A stretch of DNA of 10,383 nt from Planctomycetota bacterium (GCA_016207825.1 JACQZI010000013.1:1-10383), one strand, 5' to 3'; shown: positions 1-6,801, numbered from the stretch's first letter. Translations and numbers: made by a program. Notes: generated by a model from the sequence alone, not told the origin.

Positions 1-2
1 CC

Positions 3-263
3 ATTCTGCCGAAGGTCCCTATTATCGGGTGTCCCCGAATCCCGCCTCAGCGGGAGGAGCGGGGCGGGAATGACATTTCATGTCACTTTGTCTTGAAGCC
101 GGAGACCGCGGAAGATTATAGTTCGCTCAAGAATTTAACGACAAGGAGCGGGATTTGGATGCGCTGGACGGGCAAACCGCTTGATTTTTCGATGTTCATC
201 AAATCGCCCAACGCCCAGCCGATTAGCCGCCAGATGGAGATGTATTTAGAGGTAATTATTTAA
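3..263 (+). CDS. 3' end of an unidentified protein (partial, runs off the left edge)
   Basis: A frame is open from the left edge to TAA 261-263. Its last ~57 codons (from 93) read like ordinary protein, with a segment TTRSGIWMRWTGKPLDF and an end RQMEMYLEVII. The first ~30 codons are translated from a GC-rich palindromic repeat and look unlike protein (many Pro, Gly, Arg and Cys). Two readings are possible. One is a genuine C-terminus whose gene carries an in-frame repeat insertion. The other is a remnant or short gene beginning downstream: ATG 159 has AAGGAG at 143-148 and would give a 34-residue peptide. I do not recognise the family. Only 48 bases separate its stop from ATG 312 of the next gene, but that gene has its own promoter, so an operon is not implied. 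Confidence 0.4.
   Translation: MLPKVPIIGCPRIPPQREERGGNDISCHFVLKPETAEDYSSLKNLTTRSGIWMRWTGKPLDFSMFIKSPNAQPISRQMEMYLEVII
34..85. repeat. GC-rich palindromic (REP-like) intergenic repeat
   Basis: Two adjacent inverted repeats are visible. TCCCGCC (40-46) pairs with GGCGGGA (63-69), and a smaller nested option is CCCG (41-44) with CGGG (51-54). Immediately after comes TGACAT-TTC-ATGTCA (71-85), a perfect 6-bp stem with a 3-base loop. This layout, a GC-rich hairpin followed by a short second palindrome, resembles REP-like extragenic palindromes seen in many copies in bacterial genomes. Copy number cannot be judged from one window. It overlaps the open frame that ends at 263. Confidence 0.5.
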
Positions 264-276
264 TCCAATATGAAAG

Positions 277-305
277 TTGACAAAACCGCTTTTTACGGTT
301 ATTAT
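277..305 (+). promoter_or_regulatory. Sigma-70-type promoter of the TPR gene (predicted leaderless)
   Basis: TTGACA at 277-282 is followed after 17 bases by TATTAT at 300-305 (5 of 6 matches to TATAAT). Transcription would begin about seven bases downstream, at or next to A312 of the ATG, so the mRNA would be leaderless. The promoter lies inside the 14 extra codons that would be added if ATG 270 were taken as the start, which argues against that start. Confidence 0.6.
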
Positions 306-311
306 ATTACC

Positions 312-1205
312 ATGCGCGATAAAACCATATCCACGCTGATTATTATCTGCCTAAGTCTGGCTATTATTTTATGCCTCCCTATCGGAAACAATACCTGTGC
401 GGATGAACCCAAGATAAAAAATACGCAAGTTGATTCTGCCGCCGATGATTACACCCCGGTTACGCCCACTAAGAAATCCAAGGACTCCATTGAAATCCAG
501 CCGATGCTTTCGGACAGCTACGATTCCGGCACAACGGGCCTCTATTCCGAACCCACTATCAAAGGAATGGATGATTTGCCGTTTTCCATTGTTTACATGA
601 AGCGCAAAAAACCCTCCCAGATAAACCTGAAACGCTACGAAGCGGAATTAAACAAGACCTTCAACCGCGCCAAACCATCGCGTATCAATGAAAAGCCGAA
701 TCTCAACTCATTCGATACGAATCAACTGATTAAATCATCCCTTGCTCTCTTTAAAGACGACAAGTTCAGGGAATCGGCGGAAACCATCAAGAAAATACTG
801 CTTGAAAACCCTGAGAACGGGGTCGCACTTATCCTTTACGGGAACGCCCTCTTCGCGATGGGCGATTACACATTTAGCGCCCGCGCCATACGCAAGGGAA
901 TGGCAATCGTTAACGACCTCGAAGATACGCCCATGGACTTAAAAGAATTCTATGACGACCCAAAAACATTCGACAAGCAAACCGAAGAGCTGGCGATACT
1001 GGCAAAATACTCCCCGGAAAGTTTCGAAGCCAAATTTCTCCTGGGCTATGTTTACTATTTCAGCGGTAAAACAAATGAAAGCCTTGCCATATTAAAACCG
1101 CTTGCCGAATTCAAGGAGCCGGACAAAGAAGCCTTGCGGTTCGTGCTCCGCGCCAAAGAAATCATGCGCAAGCAAAACACGCCCCCATCAAAAACAAAAG
1201 ATTGA
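312..1205 (+). CDS. Exported TPR-repeat protein
   Basis: This is a 297-residue protein. The frame also contains ATG 270, but I choose ATG 312 for two reasons. A good promoter lies between the two ATGs, and the protein from 312 begins with a classic signal peptide: MRDK, then a hydrophobic stretch of about 18 residues (LIIICLSLAIILCLP), then cleavage likely after NTCA (residue 30). There is no Shine-Dalgarno site before either ATG. After a low-complexity polar linker (about 30-130), the C-terminal half has TPR-like helical pairs near residues 137-167, 171-200 (ALILYGNALFAMGDY) and 238-267 (AKFLLGYVYYFSGKTNESL). The protein is probably periplasmic or secreted and a scaffold for protein contacts; the partner is unknown. 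It reads the same way as the MoxR operon downstream but is separated from it by a 185-base gap with a separate promoter. No enzyme motif is seen. Confidence 0.8.
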   Translation: MRDKTISTLIIICLSLAIILCLPIGNNTCADEPKIKNTQVDSAADDYTPVTPTKKSKDSIEIQPMLSDSYDSGTTGLYSEPTIKGMDDLPFSIVYMKRKKPSQINLKRYEAELNKTFNRAKPSRINEKPNLNSFDTNQLIKSSLALFKDDKFRESAETIKKILLENPENGVALILYGNALFAMGDYTFSARAIRKGMAIVNDLEDTPMDLKEFYDDPKTFDKQTEELAILAKYSPESFEAKFLLGYVYYFSGKTNESLAILKPLAEFKEPDKEALRFVLRAKEIMRKQNTPPSKTKD

Positions 1206-1216
1206 TATTTTCTTTG

Positions 1217-1325
1217 ACCCCGTTAGAGATTTATGTTAATTTGTTTTTTAATGGTTTCATATGTGTGAACCGGTAAAAGAGCTAATGCATTATTACCATG
1301 GACTATTACGAATCTCTAACGGGGT
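1217..1325. repeat. 109-bp element with 15-bp perfect terminal inverted repeats (MITE-like)
   Basis: The left end ACCCCGTTAGAGATT (1217-1231) and the right end AATCTCTAACGGGGT (1311-1325) are exact reverse complements with 79 AT-rich bases between them. Both sides are flanked by TG (1215-1216 and 1326-1327), a possible but very weak 2-bp target duplication. The interior has smaller palindromes: TAATGCATTA (1283-1292) and CCATGG (1297-1302). No transposase is encoded, so a non-autonomous miniature transposable element is the natural reading. A large RNA hairpin with a regulatory role in front of moxR is the alternative. Confidence 0.55.
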
Positions 1326-1353
1326 TGACCGCCTCTGCGTATAAAGCTATACT
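1325..1353 (+). promoter_or_regulatory. Sigma-70-type promoter of the moxR operon
   Basis: TTGACC (1325-1330) is followed after 17 bases by TATACT (1348-1353); each hexamer has one mismatch to consensus. The predicted start is near 1360, giving a leader of about 30 bases that contains a strong ribosome binding site. The first T of the -35 box is the last base of the 109-bp inverted-repeat element, so the element end and the promoter are fused. Confidence 0.55.
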
Positions 1354-1379
1354 TGTGCTTTCAAAACACACTAACTTAT

Positions 1380-1386
1380 AAGGAGG
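1380..1386 (+). promoter_or_regulatory. Strong Shine-Dalgarno site of moxR
   Basis: AAGGAGG sits four bases before ATG 1391 and fixes the start. It contrasts with the promoters at 277, 6681 and 10105, whose genes have no such site. Confidence 0.8.
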
Positions 1387-1390
1387 TTTT

Positions 1391-2464
1391 ATGGAAGAGG
1401 TAAATAGACCACTTGGGGAAGGAGACCTGGCGGCAGTGCAGAAGCTTAAAAGCGCTTACGATAAAATGCGCTCTGAATTATCCCGCGCCATTGTCGGGCA
1501 GGAAAAAGTCCTGGAACAACTGCTTATTTCCATCTTTTCCAAAGGGCATTGCATCTTAATCGGCGTGCCGGGCCTGGCAAAAACATTGATGGTCCGCTCG
1601 CTCGCCCAGACCTTGTCGCTTTCATTCAACCGCATCCAGTTCACGCCGGACCTCATGCCGTCTGATATCACCGGAACGGACGTCATCCAGGAAGACCAGG
1701 CAACCGGACAGCGCTGCATGCAGTATATCAAGGGGCCGATTTTCGCCAACGTGCTTCTGGCGGATGAAATCAACCGCACCCCGCCCAAGACACAGGCCGC
1801 GCTCCTGGAAGCCATGCAGGAACTGCAGGTCACGGCCGGCGGCAAGAAATATACTTTGGAACAGCCTTTCTTCGTCCTGGCAACCCAAAACCCGATTGAA
1901 CAGGAAGGCACTTATCCCCTGCCGGAAGCGCAACTCGACCGATTCATGTTCAACATCATGGTCGAATACCCCAGCGAACAGGAAGAACTGGATATCATGA
2001 AACTTACCACCTCGCCGTTTGATATGACCTTAAACAAAGTATTAAACCGCGAAGAAATAATGCACCTGCAGGATATCGTCCGCCGGGTGCCCATTGCGGA
2101 TGTGGTCATGAAATACGCCATCAACCTAACCAGGCAAACCCGCGTCCATACGGAAATGGCGCCGGAATTTATCAAGGAATGGGTATCCTGGGGAGCCGGC
2201 CCGCGCGCCTCGCAATACCTCATTATCGGCGCCAAGGCACGGGCGGTCCTTCAGGGAAGGTATTACGTTTCCATCGAAGATATCCAGGCGGTTGCCCATC
2301 CGGTCTTAAGGCATAGGATTATCACCAATTTCTCCGCCGAAGCGGAAGGCGTCACCCCGAATAAGATTGTCGATAAGCTCCTGCAGATTACGCCGACTAC
2401 GGAAAGCGAGCTGACCAAGGATGAAAAACTTCCTGATGTGATTCAACCGAGCATAAAGGAGTAA
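1391..2464 (+). CDS. moxR: MoxR-family AAA+ ATPase
   Basis: This is a 357-residue cytoplasmic ATPase of the MoxR branch of AAA+ proteins. Walker A is GVPGLAKT (residues 58-65), Walker B is VLLADE (121-126), sensor 1 is in ATQNP (164-168), and the MoxR signature [13 protein letters not shown] follows at 173-185 with the arginine-finger candidate R184. The C-terminal part (about 240-335) matches the lid domain ([15 protein letters not shown] ... [10 protein letters not shown]). Length is slightly above the usual 320-340 because of short N- and C-terminal tails. MoxR ATPases are known to work as chaperone-like remodelers, often with VWA proteins, in metal-cofactor insertion or envelope stress. 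The next two genes encode exactly such VWA partners, 13 and 6 bases apart, so this is the energy-using member of the complex. Its specific client is not given by the sequence. Confidence 0.95.
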   Translation: MEEVNRPLGEGDLAAVQKLKSAYDKMRSELSRAIVGQEKVLEQLLISIFSKGHCILIGVPGLAKTLMVRSLAQTLSLSFNRIQFTPDLMPSDITGTDVIQEDQATGQRCMQYIKGPIFANVLLADEINRTPPKTQAALLEAMQELQVTAGGKKYTLEQPFFVLATQNPIEQEGTYPLPEAQLDRFMFNIMVEYPSEQEELDIMKLTTSPFDMTLNKVLNREEIMHLQDIVRRVPIADVVMKYAINLTRQTRVHTEMAPEFIKEWVSWGAGPRASQYLIIGAKARAVLQGRYYVSIEDIQAVAHPVLRHRIITNFSAEAEGVTPNKIVDKLLQITPTTESELTKDEKLPDVIQPSIKE

Positions 2465-2477
2465 GGCGGGATAACCC

Positions 2478-3383
2478 ATGGAGAATTTTCAGAATTATTT
2501 AGACCCGCGTGTATTGAATAAAGTTGCCCGGCTGGAATTACGGGCACGCCTCATTGTGGAAGGCTTTATCGCCGGCTTGCATAAAAGCCCTTACCGCGGG
2601 GTAAGCGTGGAATTCGCCGCGCACCGTGAATACACTCCGGGTGATGACTTGAGACACCTCGACTGGAAAATCTTCGGGCGTTCGGACCGCCTTTATATAA
2701 AAGAATACGAGCAGGAAACCAATCTCTATTGCCATATCATGTTGGATACATCCGAATCAATGGATTATGCCTCGGGTGAAATTTCCAAGTTCGAATACGG
2801 GCGTTCGCTGGCTGCGGCGCTTGCCTACCTGGTCGTCCAGCAACAGGATGCAGTCGCACTGGAATTATTTGACCGTGAGATATATAAGGCCATACCGCCC
2901 AGCAGCAACCCGGCTCATCTTAACGCCATATTCAAGGAATTGAGCGAAGTAAAACCCACCAGGAAAACCGACGTCAAGGCAATTTCCATGGACATGACCG
3001 AACGGGTGAGGAAACGCGGTCTCGTCATCATCATCTCCGACCTTTTTGATGACCCCAACGCCATCTTAAAGGGATTGCAAAGACTCCGTTTTAAGGGACA
3101 GGAAATAATCATATTCCACCTGCTTGATGAAGCGGAAATGTCTTTCCCGTTTGACTGGATGACACGTTTTATCGGGCTGGAAGAATATCCAGATGTAGTC
3201 ACCGACCCCAGGCACCTGCGCCGTGAATATATCAATATCGTGCAGAATTTTATTACCACTTTGCGCCGCGGCTGCCTGAAAGAGCGCATTGATTACGTCC
3301 AGATTAGCACCGACCAGATGCTCGATGTGGCGCTAAGCGCATATTTAGCCACACGGCTGGCAACGCATAAAGCTAAGAAATAG
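2478..3383 (+). CDS. DUF58 / VWA-like protein (MoxR partner)
   Basis: This is a 301-residue protein with no signal peptide or membrane segment. The DUF58 hallmark EYTPGDDLRHLDWK lies at residues 51-64, followed by LYIKEYEQE (72-80). The downstream VWA-like fold carries a complete metal-site motif DTSES (90-94, DxSxS) and a second acidic loop SDLFDD (187-192). This is the common soluble DUF58 architecture found next to MoxR genes. It follows moxR by 13 bases and precedes the BatA-type gene by 6, so the three are co-transcribed. AAGGAG overlaps the end of moxR (2456-2461) but lies about 16 bases from the ATG, so translational coupling is likely. It presumably binds a divalent metal through the DxSxS site and acts as substrate adaptor for MoxR; that role is inferred from the family. 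Confidence 0.92.
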   Translation: MENFQNYLDPRVLNKVARLELRARLIVEGFIAGLHKSPYRGVSVEFAAHREYTPGDDLRHLDWKIFGRSDRLYIKEYEQETNLYCHIMLDTSESMDYASGEISKFEYGRSLAAALAYLVVQQQDAVALELFDREIYKAIPPSSNPAHLNAIFKELSEVKPTRKTDVKAISMDMTERVRKRGLVIIISDLFDDPNAILKGLQRLRFKGQEIIIFHLLDEAEMSFPFDWMTRFIGLEEYPDVVTDPRHLRREYINIVQNFITTLRRGCLKERIDYVQISTDQMLDVALSAYLATRLATHKAKK

Positions 3384-3389
3384 AATAAT

Positions 3390-5645
3390 ATGGGAAGTTT
3401 TATTAATCCGGGATTGGCATGGCTGACACTGGCCGGCGCGATTCCGATTATCATACACCTCTTGAACCGGCAGCGTTACCGTAAAATACGCTGGGCAGCC
3501 ATGGAATTCCTGCTTCAGGCGCTCAAGAAAACCAAGCGCCGCTTGCAGATGGAAAACCTGATTTTACTTATCATCCGTGTGATGATTGTCGTCCTCCTGG
3601 CATTTGCCCTGGCGCGCTGTTATTTCCAGGAAACACCCCTTGCCGCGCTCGGCACGACCGATACCCACGCCTTTATCATCATTGATAATTCCTACAGCAT
3701 GGGTTATAAAATAGGGAAAAACTCCGTTTTTGATACGGCTAAAAATATCGCCAACGGGCTGGTTGACAAACTAAAACCATCCCATAAAGATAAGGCATCA
3801 TTAATCGCCCTTTCCTCCAAACCTTCCATTGTGGTGAGCGAAGCCAGCGCCAACATGGAACTGGTCAAGAAATCGCTTGCCAATATGGAACTCTCCCATT
3901 ACGCAACGAGCTGTTACGAAACTTTCCTGGCAATCCAGGATTTGGTCAAGCGTTCCAATTCATCACGCAAGATTATTTATCTCATCACGGATTGCCAGCG
4001 TTCCGGCTGGATAGTCCGCGACGAAAACCGCGCGAAATTCACCGATATCCTGGCTGAACTCAGTGGCAAGGCGGAAGTAAAAATCATAGATATCGGCATG
4101 AAAGACGCCGTTAATACCAATGTCAACGGCATCCGTTCCTTAAACCGCATCATCCGCACCCAGAAAACCGCCAATTTCGAGGTGGAGGTGAATAACTTCA
4201 GCCCATCGAGCCTTGCCACCCTGGAAGTAAGTTTCTATGTGGACGACCTTAAGCATAATAGCGCTTCCATCCCGGTCGGCCAATATGGACTTGGCGTGGT
4301 CAGTTTCCCGTATGAATTCGCCGAACCCGGTTCGCATCAAGTAAAAGCGATCCTGGAAGCCGATAACCTGGAACAGGATAACACCCGCTACCTTACCGTG
4401 GACGTGCGCGAATCCGTCCGGGTACTCGTGGTGGATGGCGAACCTTCGGCAGATCCTTACGAAGACGAAACAATGTATCTGAAATACGCGCTCCAGCCTT
4501 CGCGCATCGACGTGGAAAGGTTCAGCATCTACGCAATTGATACGGTTTCCGATATCGTCTTTGAAGAAACCGATATCTCCAAATACGACCTGGTCATCAT
4601 GGCGAACCTCGAATACGTCTCGCAGGACAAGCTGAAAAAGCTGGAAGAATTCGTCCGTTCCGGCGGCGGCCTTTTAATATTCCTGGGCGACAAGGTTGAC
4701 CGCATTTTCTATAACCAGTCGCTCTACAGGAACGGCGAGGGACTCCTTCCGGGCGAGCTGATTGAAATACTCGGCGATAAGGAACACCAAACTTACACGC
4801 GCCTGGAAAAAGCGGATTTCAACCACGAAGCGCTCAGTTATTTCCTGCCTATCAAGGACTACCTTACCCGCGTATTCATCTATGAATATTACCGGATGAA
4901 AGTACCCGAGCCTTCGGCGGAGGAAAAAGACAAACCGGAAAACAAGGACCTGCCCGAGATGACGACCGGTCAGGCGGGAAATAAAAATATCCGCGTGCTG
5001 GCGCGCTATAACGATACGGACGAAAACCCGGCAATCGCGGAAAAACTCTTTGGCAAGGGAAAAGTGATTGCCGTAACCACTGCCGCGGACATAGAATGGA
5101 ATAACCTGCCGGCAACGCCGGGCGGAGTGATACTCTACGACCAGTTGGCGAAATTCCTTTCCACCCCTGACGTCGGCTTTAAAAATATCTCGGTCGGCGA
5201 GCCTTTGAAACTGATTATAAAACCATCCGAATTCAGCCCAACCTTTTCCCTGATAATGCCGGAACGCGGGATAAAATCGCTCTCGCCCGAACCGCTTCCC
5301 GGGGAACAGGGTTTTGCCCTTACCTGCCCGGAAAACGATACGGGACGTGCCGGTTTTTATACGCTGGATAAACTCGATGCCGATGAACAATCCAAACTCT
5401 TTACATATTTTGCGGTAAACCTTAACCCAACCGAAGGCGACCTTAAGAAAATATCAGAAGAAGAATTAAAGCAATTATACCCTTCGTTCAAGTTTGAACT
5501 CTTCAGCCAGTTTAACGAGCAATCCGCCCAATCAATAGCCAAGCCGCCGGCAAGTAATATCTGGAAATACCTTATCTGGACGGTTCTGGTGCTGCTGGCC
5601 ATGGAAACCGTCTTAGCCCAGCGTTTCGGCTCGGCGAAGAAATAA
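3390..5645 (+). CDS. BatA-type membrane VWA protein with glutamine-amidotransferase-like domain
   Basis: This 751-residue protein starts with the BatA/aerotolerance N-terminal domain: a first membrane segment near residues 8-25, the typical HLLNRQRYRKIRWAAMEFL stretch (23-41), then a second membrane segment (about 57-76). A VWA domain follows (93 to about 240) with MIDAS motif DNSYS (99-103), a threonine candidate near T173 and LITDCQ (198-203). A beta-rich region (250-340) leads to a class I glutamine-amidotransferase-like fold (344-435: VRVLVVDGEPS, YDLVIMANLEYV, FVRSGGGLLIFLGD). No Cys-His-Glu triad is obvious, so this fold is probably structural. A charged Glu/Lys/Pro-rich insert lies at 506-530, then GKGKVIAVTTAADIEWNNLP (555-574), typical of long planctomycete homologues. 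A C-terminal membrane segment (about 726-742) ends in a short basic tail. It is probably the membrane anchor of the MoxR/DUF58 system. No clear Shine-Dalgarno site is present; the 6-base gap suggests coupling. Confidence 0.88.
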   Translation: MGSFINPGLAWLTLAGAIPIIIHLLNRQRYRKIRWAAMEFLLQALKKTKRRLQMENLILLIIRVMIVVLLAFALARCYFQETPLAALGTTDTHAFIIIDNSYSMGYKIGKNSVFDTAKNIANGLVDKLKPSHKDKASLIALSSKPSIVVSEASANMELVKKSLANMELSHYATSCYETFLAIQDLVKRSNSSRKIIYLITDCQRSGWIVRDENRAKFTDILAELSGKAEVKIIDIGMKDAVNTNVNGIRSLNRIIRTQKTANFEVEVNNFSPSSLATLEVSFYVDDLKHNSASIPVGQYGLGVVSFPYEFAEPGSHQVKAILEADNLEQDNTRYLTVDVRESVRVLVVDGEPSADPYEDETMYLKYALQPSRIDVERFSIYAIDTVSDIVFEETDISKYDLVIMANLEYVSQDKLKKLEEFVRSGGGLLIFLGDKVDRIFYNQSLYRNGEGLLPGELIEILGDKEHQTYTRLEKADFNHEALSYFLPIKDYLTRVFIYEYYRMKVPEPSAEEKDKPENKDLPEMTTGQAGNKNIRVLARYNDTDENPAIAEKLFGKGKVIAVTTAADIEWNNLPATPGGVILYDQLAKFLSTPDVGFKNISVGEPLKLIIKPSEFSPTFSLIMPERGIKSLSPEPLPGEQGFALTCPENDTGRAGFYTLDKLDADEQSKLFTYFAVNLNPTEGDLKKISEEELKQLYPSFKFELFSQFNEQSAQSIAKPPASNIWKYLIWTVLVLLAMETVLAQRFGSAKK

Positions 5646-5647
5646 AG

Positions 5648-5664
5648 ATAAACACCCTGTTTAT
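5648..5664 (+). other. Small hairpin between batA-type gene and ybjQ-like gene
   Basis: ATAAAC (5648-5653) and GTTTAT (5659-5664) form a 6-bp AT-rich stem around ACCCT. No U-run follows, so it is not an intrinsic terminator. It could be a processing or stability element inside the operon, or chance. Confidence 0.2.
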
Positions 5665-5676
5665 GATGAGGCGATT

Positions 5677-5880
5677 ATGATAACCAGCACAACTTATCAA
5701 CTGGAAGGATACCGCATTATCGAATACAAAGGGTTGGTCACGGCACAGCCGGCGTTTAAGACGGCCGGTTCTTACAAGCGCTTGCTGGAAGATGCCGAAA
5801 AGTTAGGCGCGAACGCCGTTATCGGAATCCGCTTTAATGACATGTGGTATGGCACCGCGGTAGTCGTAAAACCTGTATAA
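5677..5880 (+). CDS. Miniature YbjQ/UPF0145-like protein (putative heavy-metal-binding)
   Basis: This is a 67-residue cytoplasmic protein. The N-terminus STTYQLEGYRIIEYKGLVT (residues 4-22) and the C-terminal half DAEKLGANAVIGIRF (39-53) plus YGTAVVV (58-64) match the start and end of the YbjQ/UPF0145 (DUF74) family. Family members are usually about 105 residues; here the central part that normally joins the two halves is shortened by roughly 40 residues. The reading frame is intact and has a plausible ribosome site (GAGG at 5668-5671), so this looks like a compact variant and not a decayed gene. It begins 31 bases after the BatA-type gene with no terminator between them, so it probably belongs to the MoxR operon. 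Full-length relatives form oligomers and are called heavy-metal-binding by annotation only. A function with the VWA metal-site proteins is a guess. Confidence 0.75.
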   Translation: MITSTTYQLEGYRIIEYKGLVTAQPAFKTAGSYKRLLEDAEKLGANAVIGIRFNDMWYGTAVVVKPV

Positions 5881-5882
5881 TC

Positions 5883-5910
5883 AAAGCCGTTTGCATGCTT
5901 TTATGAAAGC
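5883..5910. terminator. Weak bidirectional hairpin region between converging genes
   Basis: AAAGC (5883-5887), GCTTT (5897-5901) and AAAGC (5906-5910) allow two mutually exclusive 5-bp stems in the 20-base gap between the converging stops and the end of the HEAT gene. The stems are short and lack a strong T-run on either strand, so terminator function is uncertain. Confidence 0.25.
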
Positions 5911-6665
5911 TGTTTCAGCGCAGCTTGGGCGCGTTGGCTTTCGTGCCTGCGCCAGGTGATATCAGCCACGGCCTTGATATCGGCCTGCAATTCTTTGGTG
6001 ACTCTTTCCTTTAAGCCCATTTCGACCAGTGCAATCGCCGCCGCGCCGCGCACATACCGATTATTATCCGCGGTCAGCTTGATGATATCCGGAATGAGCT
6101 CGCTGGCGCACAGATTGCTTAAGGCGTAGAGAGTGTTGGCGCGGACCCAGTTATTTTCATCCTTCATCAGCTTGACGATATGCGGTATGCACGTTTTGGC
6201 GCCGAGCTTGCCCAAAGCCAAAACCGCCGCGCCGCGCACCCATTCATCTTCATCAGCCAATAATTTTATGATATCGGGAATCGCCTTGGTATGATTAAGT
6301 TCACCCAGCACGAATATAGCCGAACTCCTTATTTTCACGTTTTTACTCTTAAGGAGTTTAAGTATTTGCGGGACAGATTCCTGCGCCCCTAATTTACCCA
6401 AAGCAAGTATCGCCGCCACGCGGACATCGTCATCCGAATCATTTACCAGTTTGGCAATTGCCGGGATTGATTTCCGGCTTTCGAGCTTCACCAGTATGCG
6501 AATGGCTGATTCACGCACGTGGCCTTCGTCATCGCGGAGCAATTTAGTCACTTCGGGAATAGACTCTTGCAGTCCCAGCTTGACAATCTCATCCGCCGCG
6601 GATTGGCTCACCTCCGCATCCTCGCTCCTTACCATGCTGATTAATTCGTTTAAATGCTGGTTCAT
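5901..6665 (-). CDS. HEAT-repeat protein (seven 31-residue repeats)
   Basis: This 254-residue protein has no signal peptide. It consists of seven tandem helical repeats with an exact 31-residue period: LNELISMV at 5, then IPEVTKLL 36, IPAIAKLV 67, VPQILKLL 98, IPDIIKLL 129, IPHIVKLM 160 and IPDIIKLT 191. Each is followed by a DxxxxVRxxAxxAL helix. This is the bacterial HEAT_2 / PBS-lyase-type repeat. Such proteins are scaffolds that bind other proteins; the partner cannot be read from sequence. The charged tail (about 219-254: ITWRRHESQRAQAALKQLS) departs from the repeat and may cap the solenoid. The gene converges with the ybjQ-like gene (20-base gap) and follows the GH20-like gene on the same strand, but it has its own strong promoter. 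No Shine-Dalgarno site precedes the ATG. Confidence 0.9.
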   Translation of the reverse strand: MNQHLNELISMVRSEDAEVSQSAADEIVKLGLQESIPEVTKLLRDDEGHVRESAIRILVKLESRKSIPAIAKLVNDSDDDVRVAAILALGKLGAQESVPQILKLLKSKNVKIRSSAIFVLGELNHTKAIPDIIKLLADEDEWVRGAAVLALGKLGAKTCIPHIVKLMKDENNWVRANTLYALSNLCASELIPDIIKLTADNNRYVRGAAAIALVEMGLKERVTKELQADIKAVADITWRRHESQRAQAALKQLS

Positions 6666-6680
6666 AAATATTTAACACGG

Positions 6681-6708
6681 ATTATATAATGTAAACGAGT
6701 TGTGTCAA
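6681..6708 (-). promoter_or_regulatory. Consensus sigma-70-type promoter of the HEAT gene
   Basis: On the minus strand, TTGACA (6708-6703) and TATAAT (6686-6681) are both perfect consensus, separated by 16 bases. Fifteen bases separate the -10 box from ATG 6665, so the predicted leader is only about 8-9 bases and holds no Shine-Dalgarno site. Confidence 0.7.
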
Positions 6709-6718
6709 GACTAATTAC

Positions 6719-6801
6719 ACACCCCTAACCCCTCTCAAGAGGGGAATTTTAAGTCCCCTCTAACAAGAGGGGATGCCCCCGTCTAAACGGGGCAGGGGTG
6801 T
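6719..6801. repeat. 83-bp cloverleaf-like palindromic element
   Basis: An outer stem ACACCCCT (6719-6726) / AGGGGTGT (6794-6801) encloses three hairpins: CCCCTCT/AGAGGGG at 6729-6744, the same stem sequence with loop AACA at 6755-6772, and CCCCGT/ACGGGG with loop CTAA at 6777-6792. Beyond the outer stem the flanks still resemble each other (CTAAT on the left, ATTAG on the right). It lies in the gap between the GH20-like stop (6833) and the HEAT promoter, so it may also stop or stabilise the GH20-like transcript. A dispersed repeat family is likely, because a 12-base copy of its right end recurs at 10243-10254. Confidence 0.65.

Noticed and set aside
1217-1325. Intrinsic terminator of the TPR gene
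   Set aside because: The inverted arms are 79 bases apart and the T-rich stretch lies inside the loop, not after the stem.
1261-1344. A 27-residue open frame starting inside the inverted-repeat element
   Set aside because: There is no ribosome binding site, it spans the element's end and the -35 box, and it is short enough to be chance.
4674-5390. A 238-residue open frame on the minus strand, antisense to the BatA-type gene
   Set aside because: It lies fully inside a well-supported gene on the other strand, and its translation is rich in Arg and Phe in the manner of a shadow frame, with no recognisable domain.
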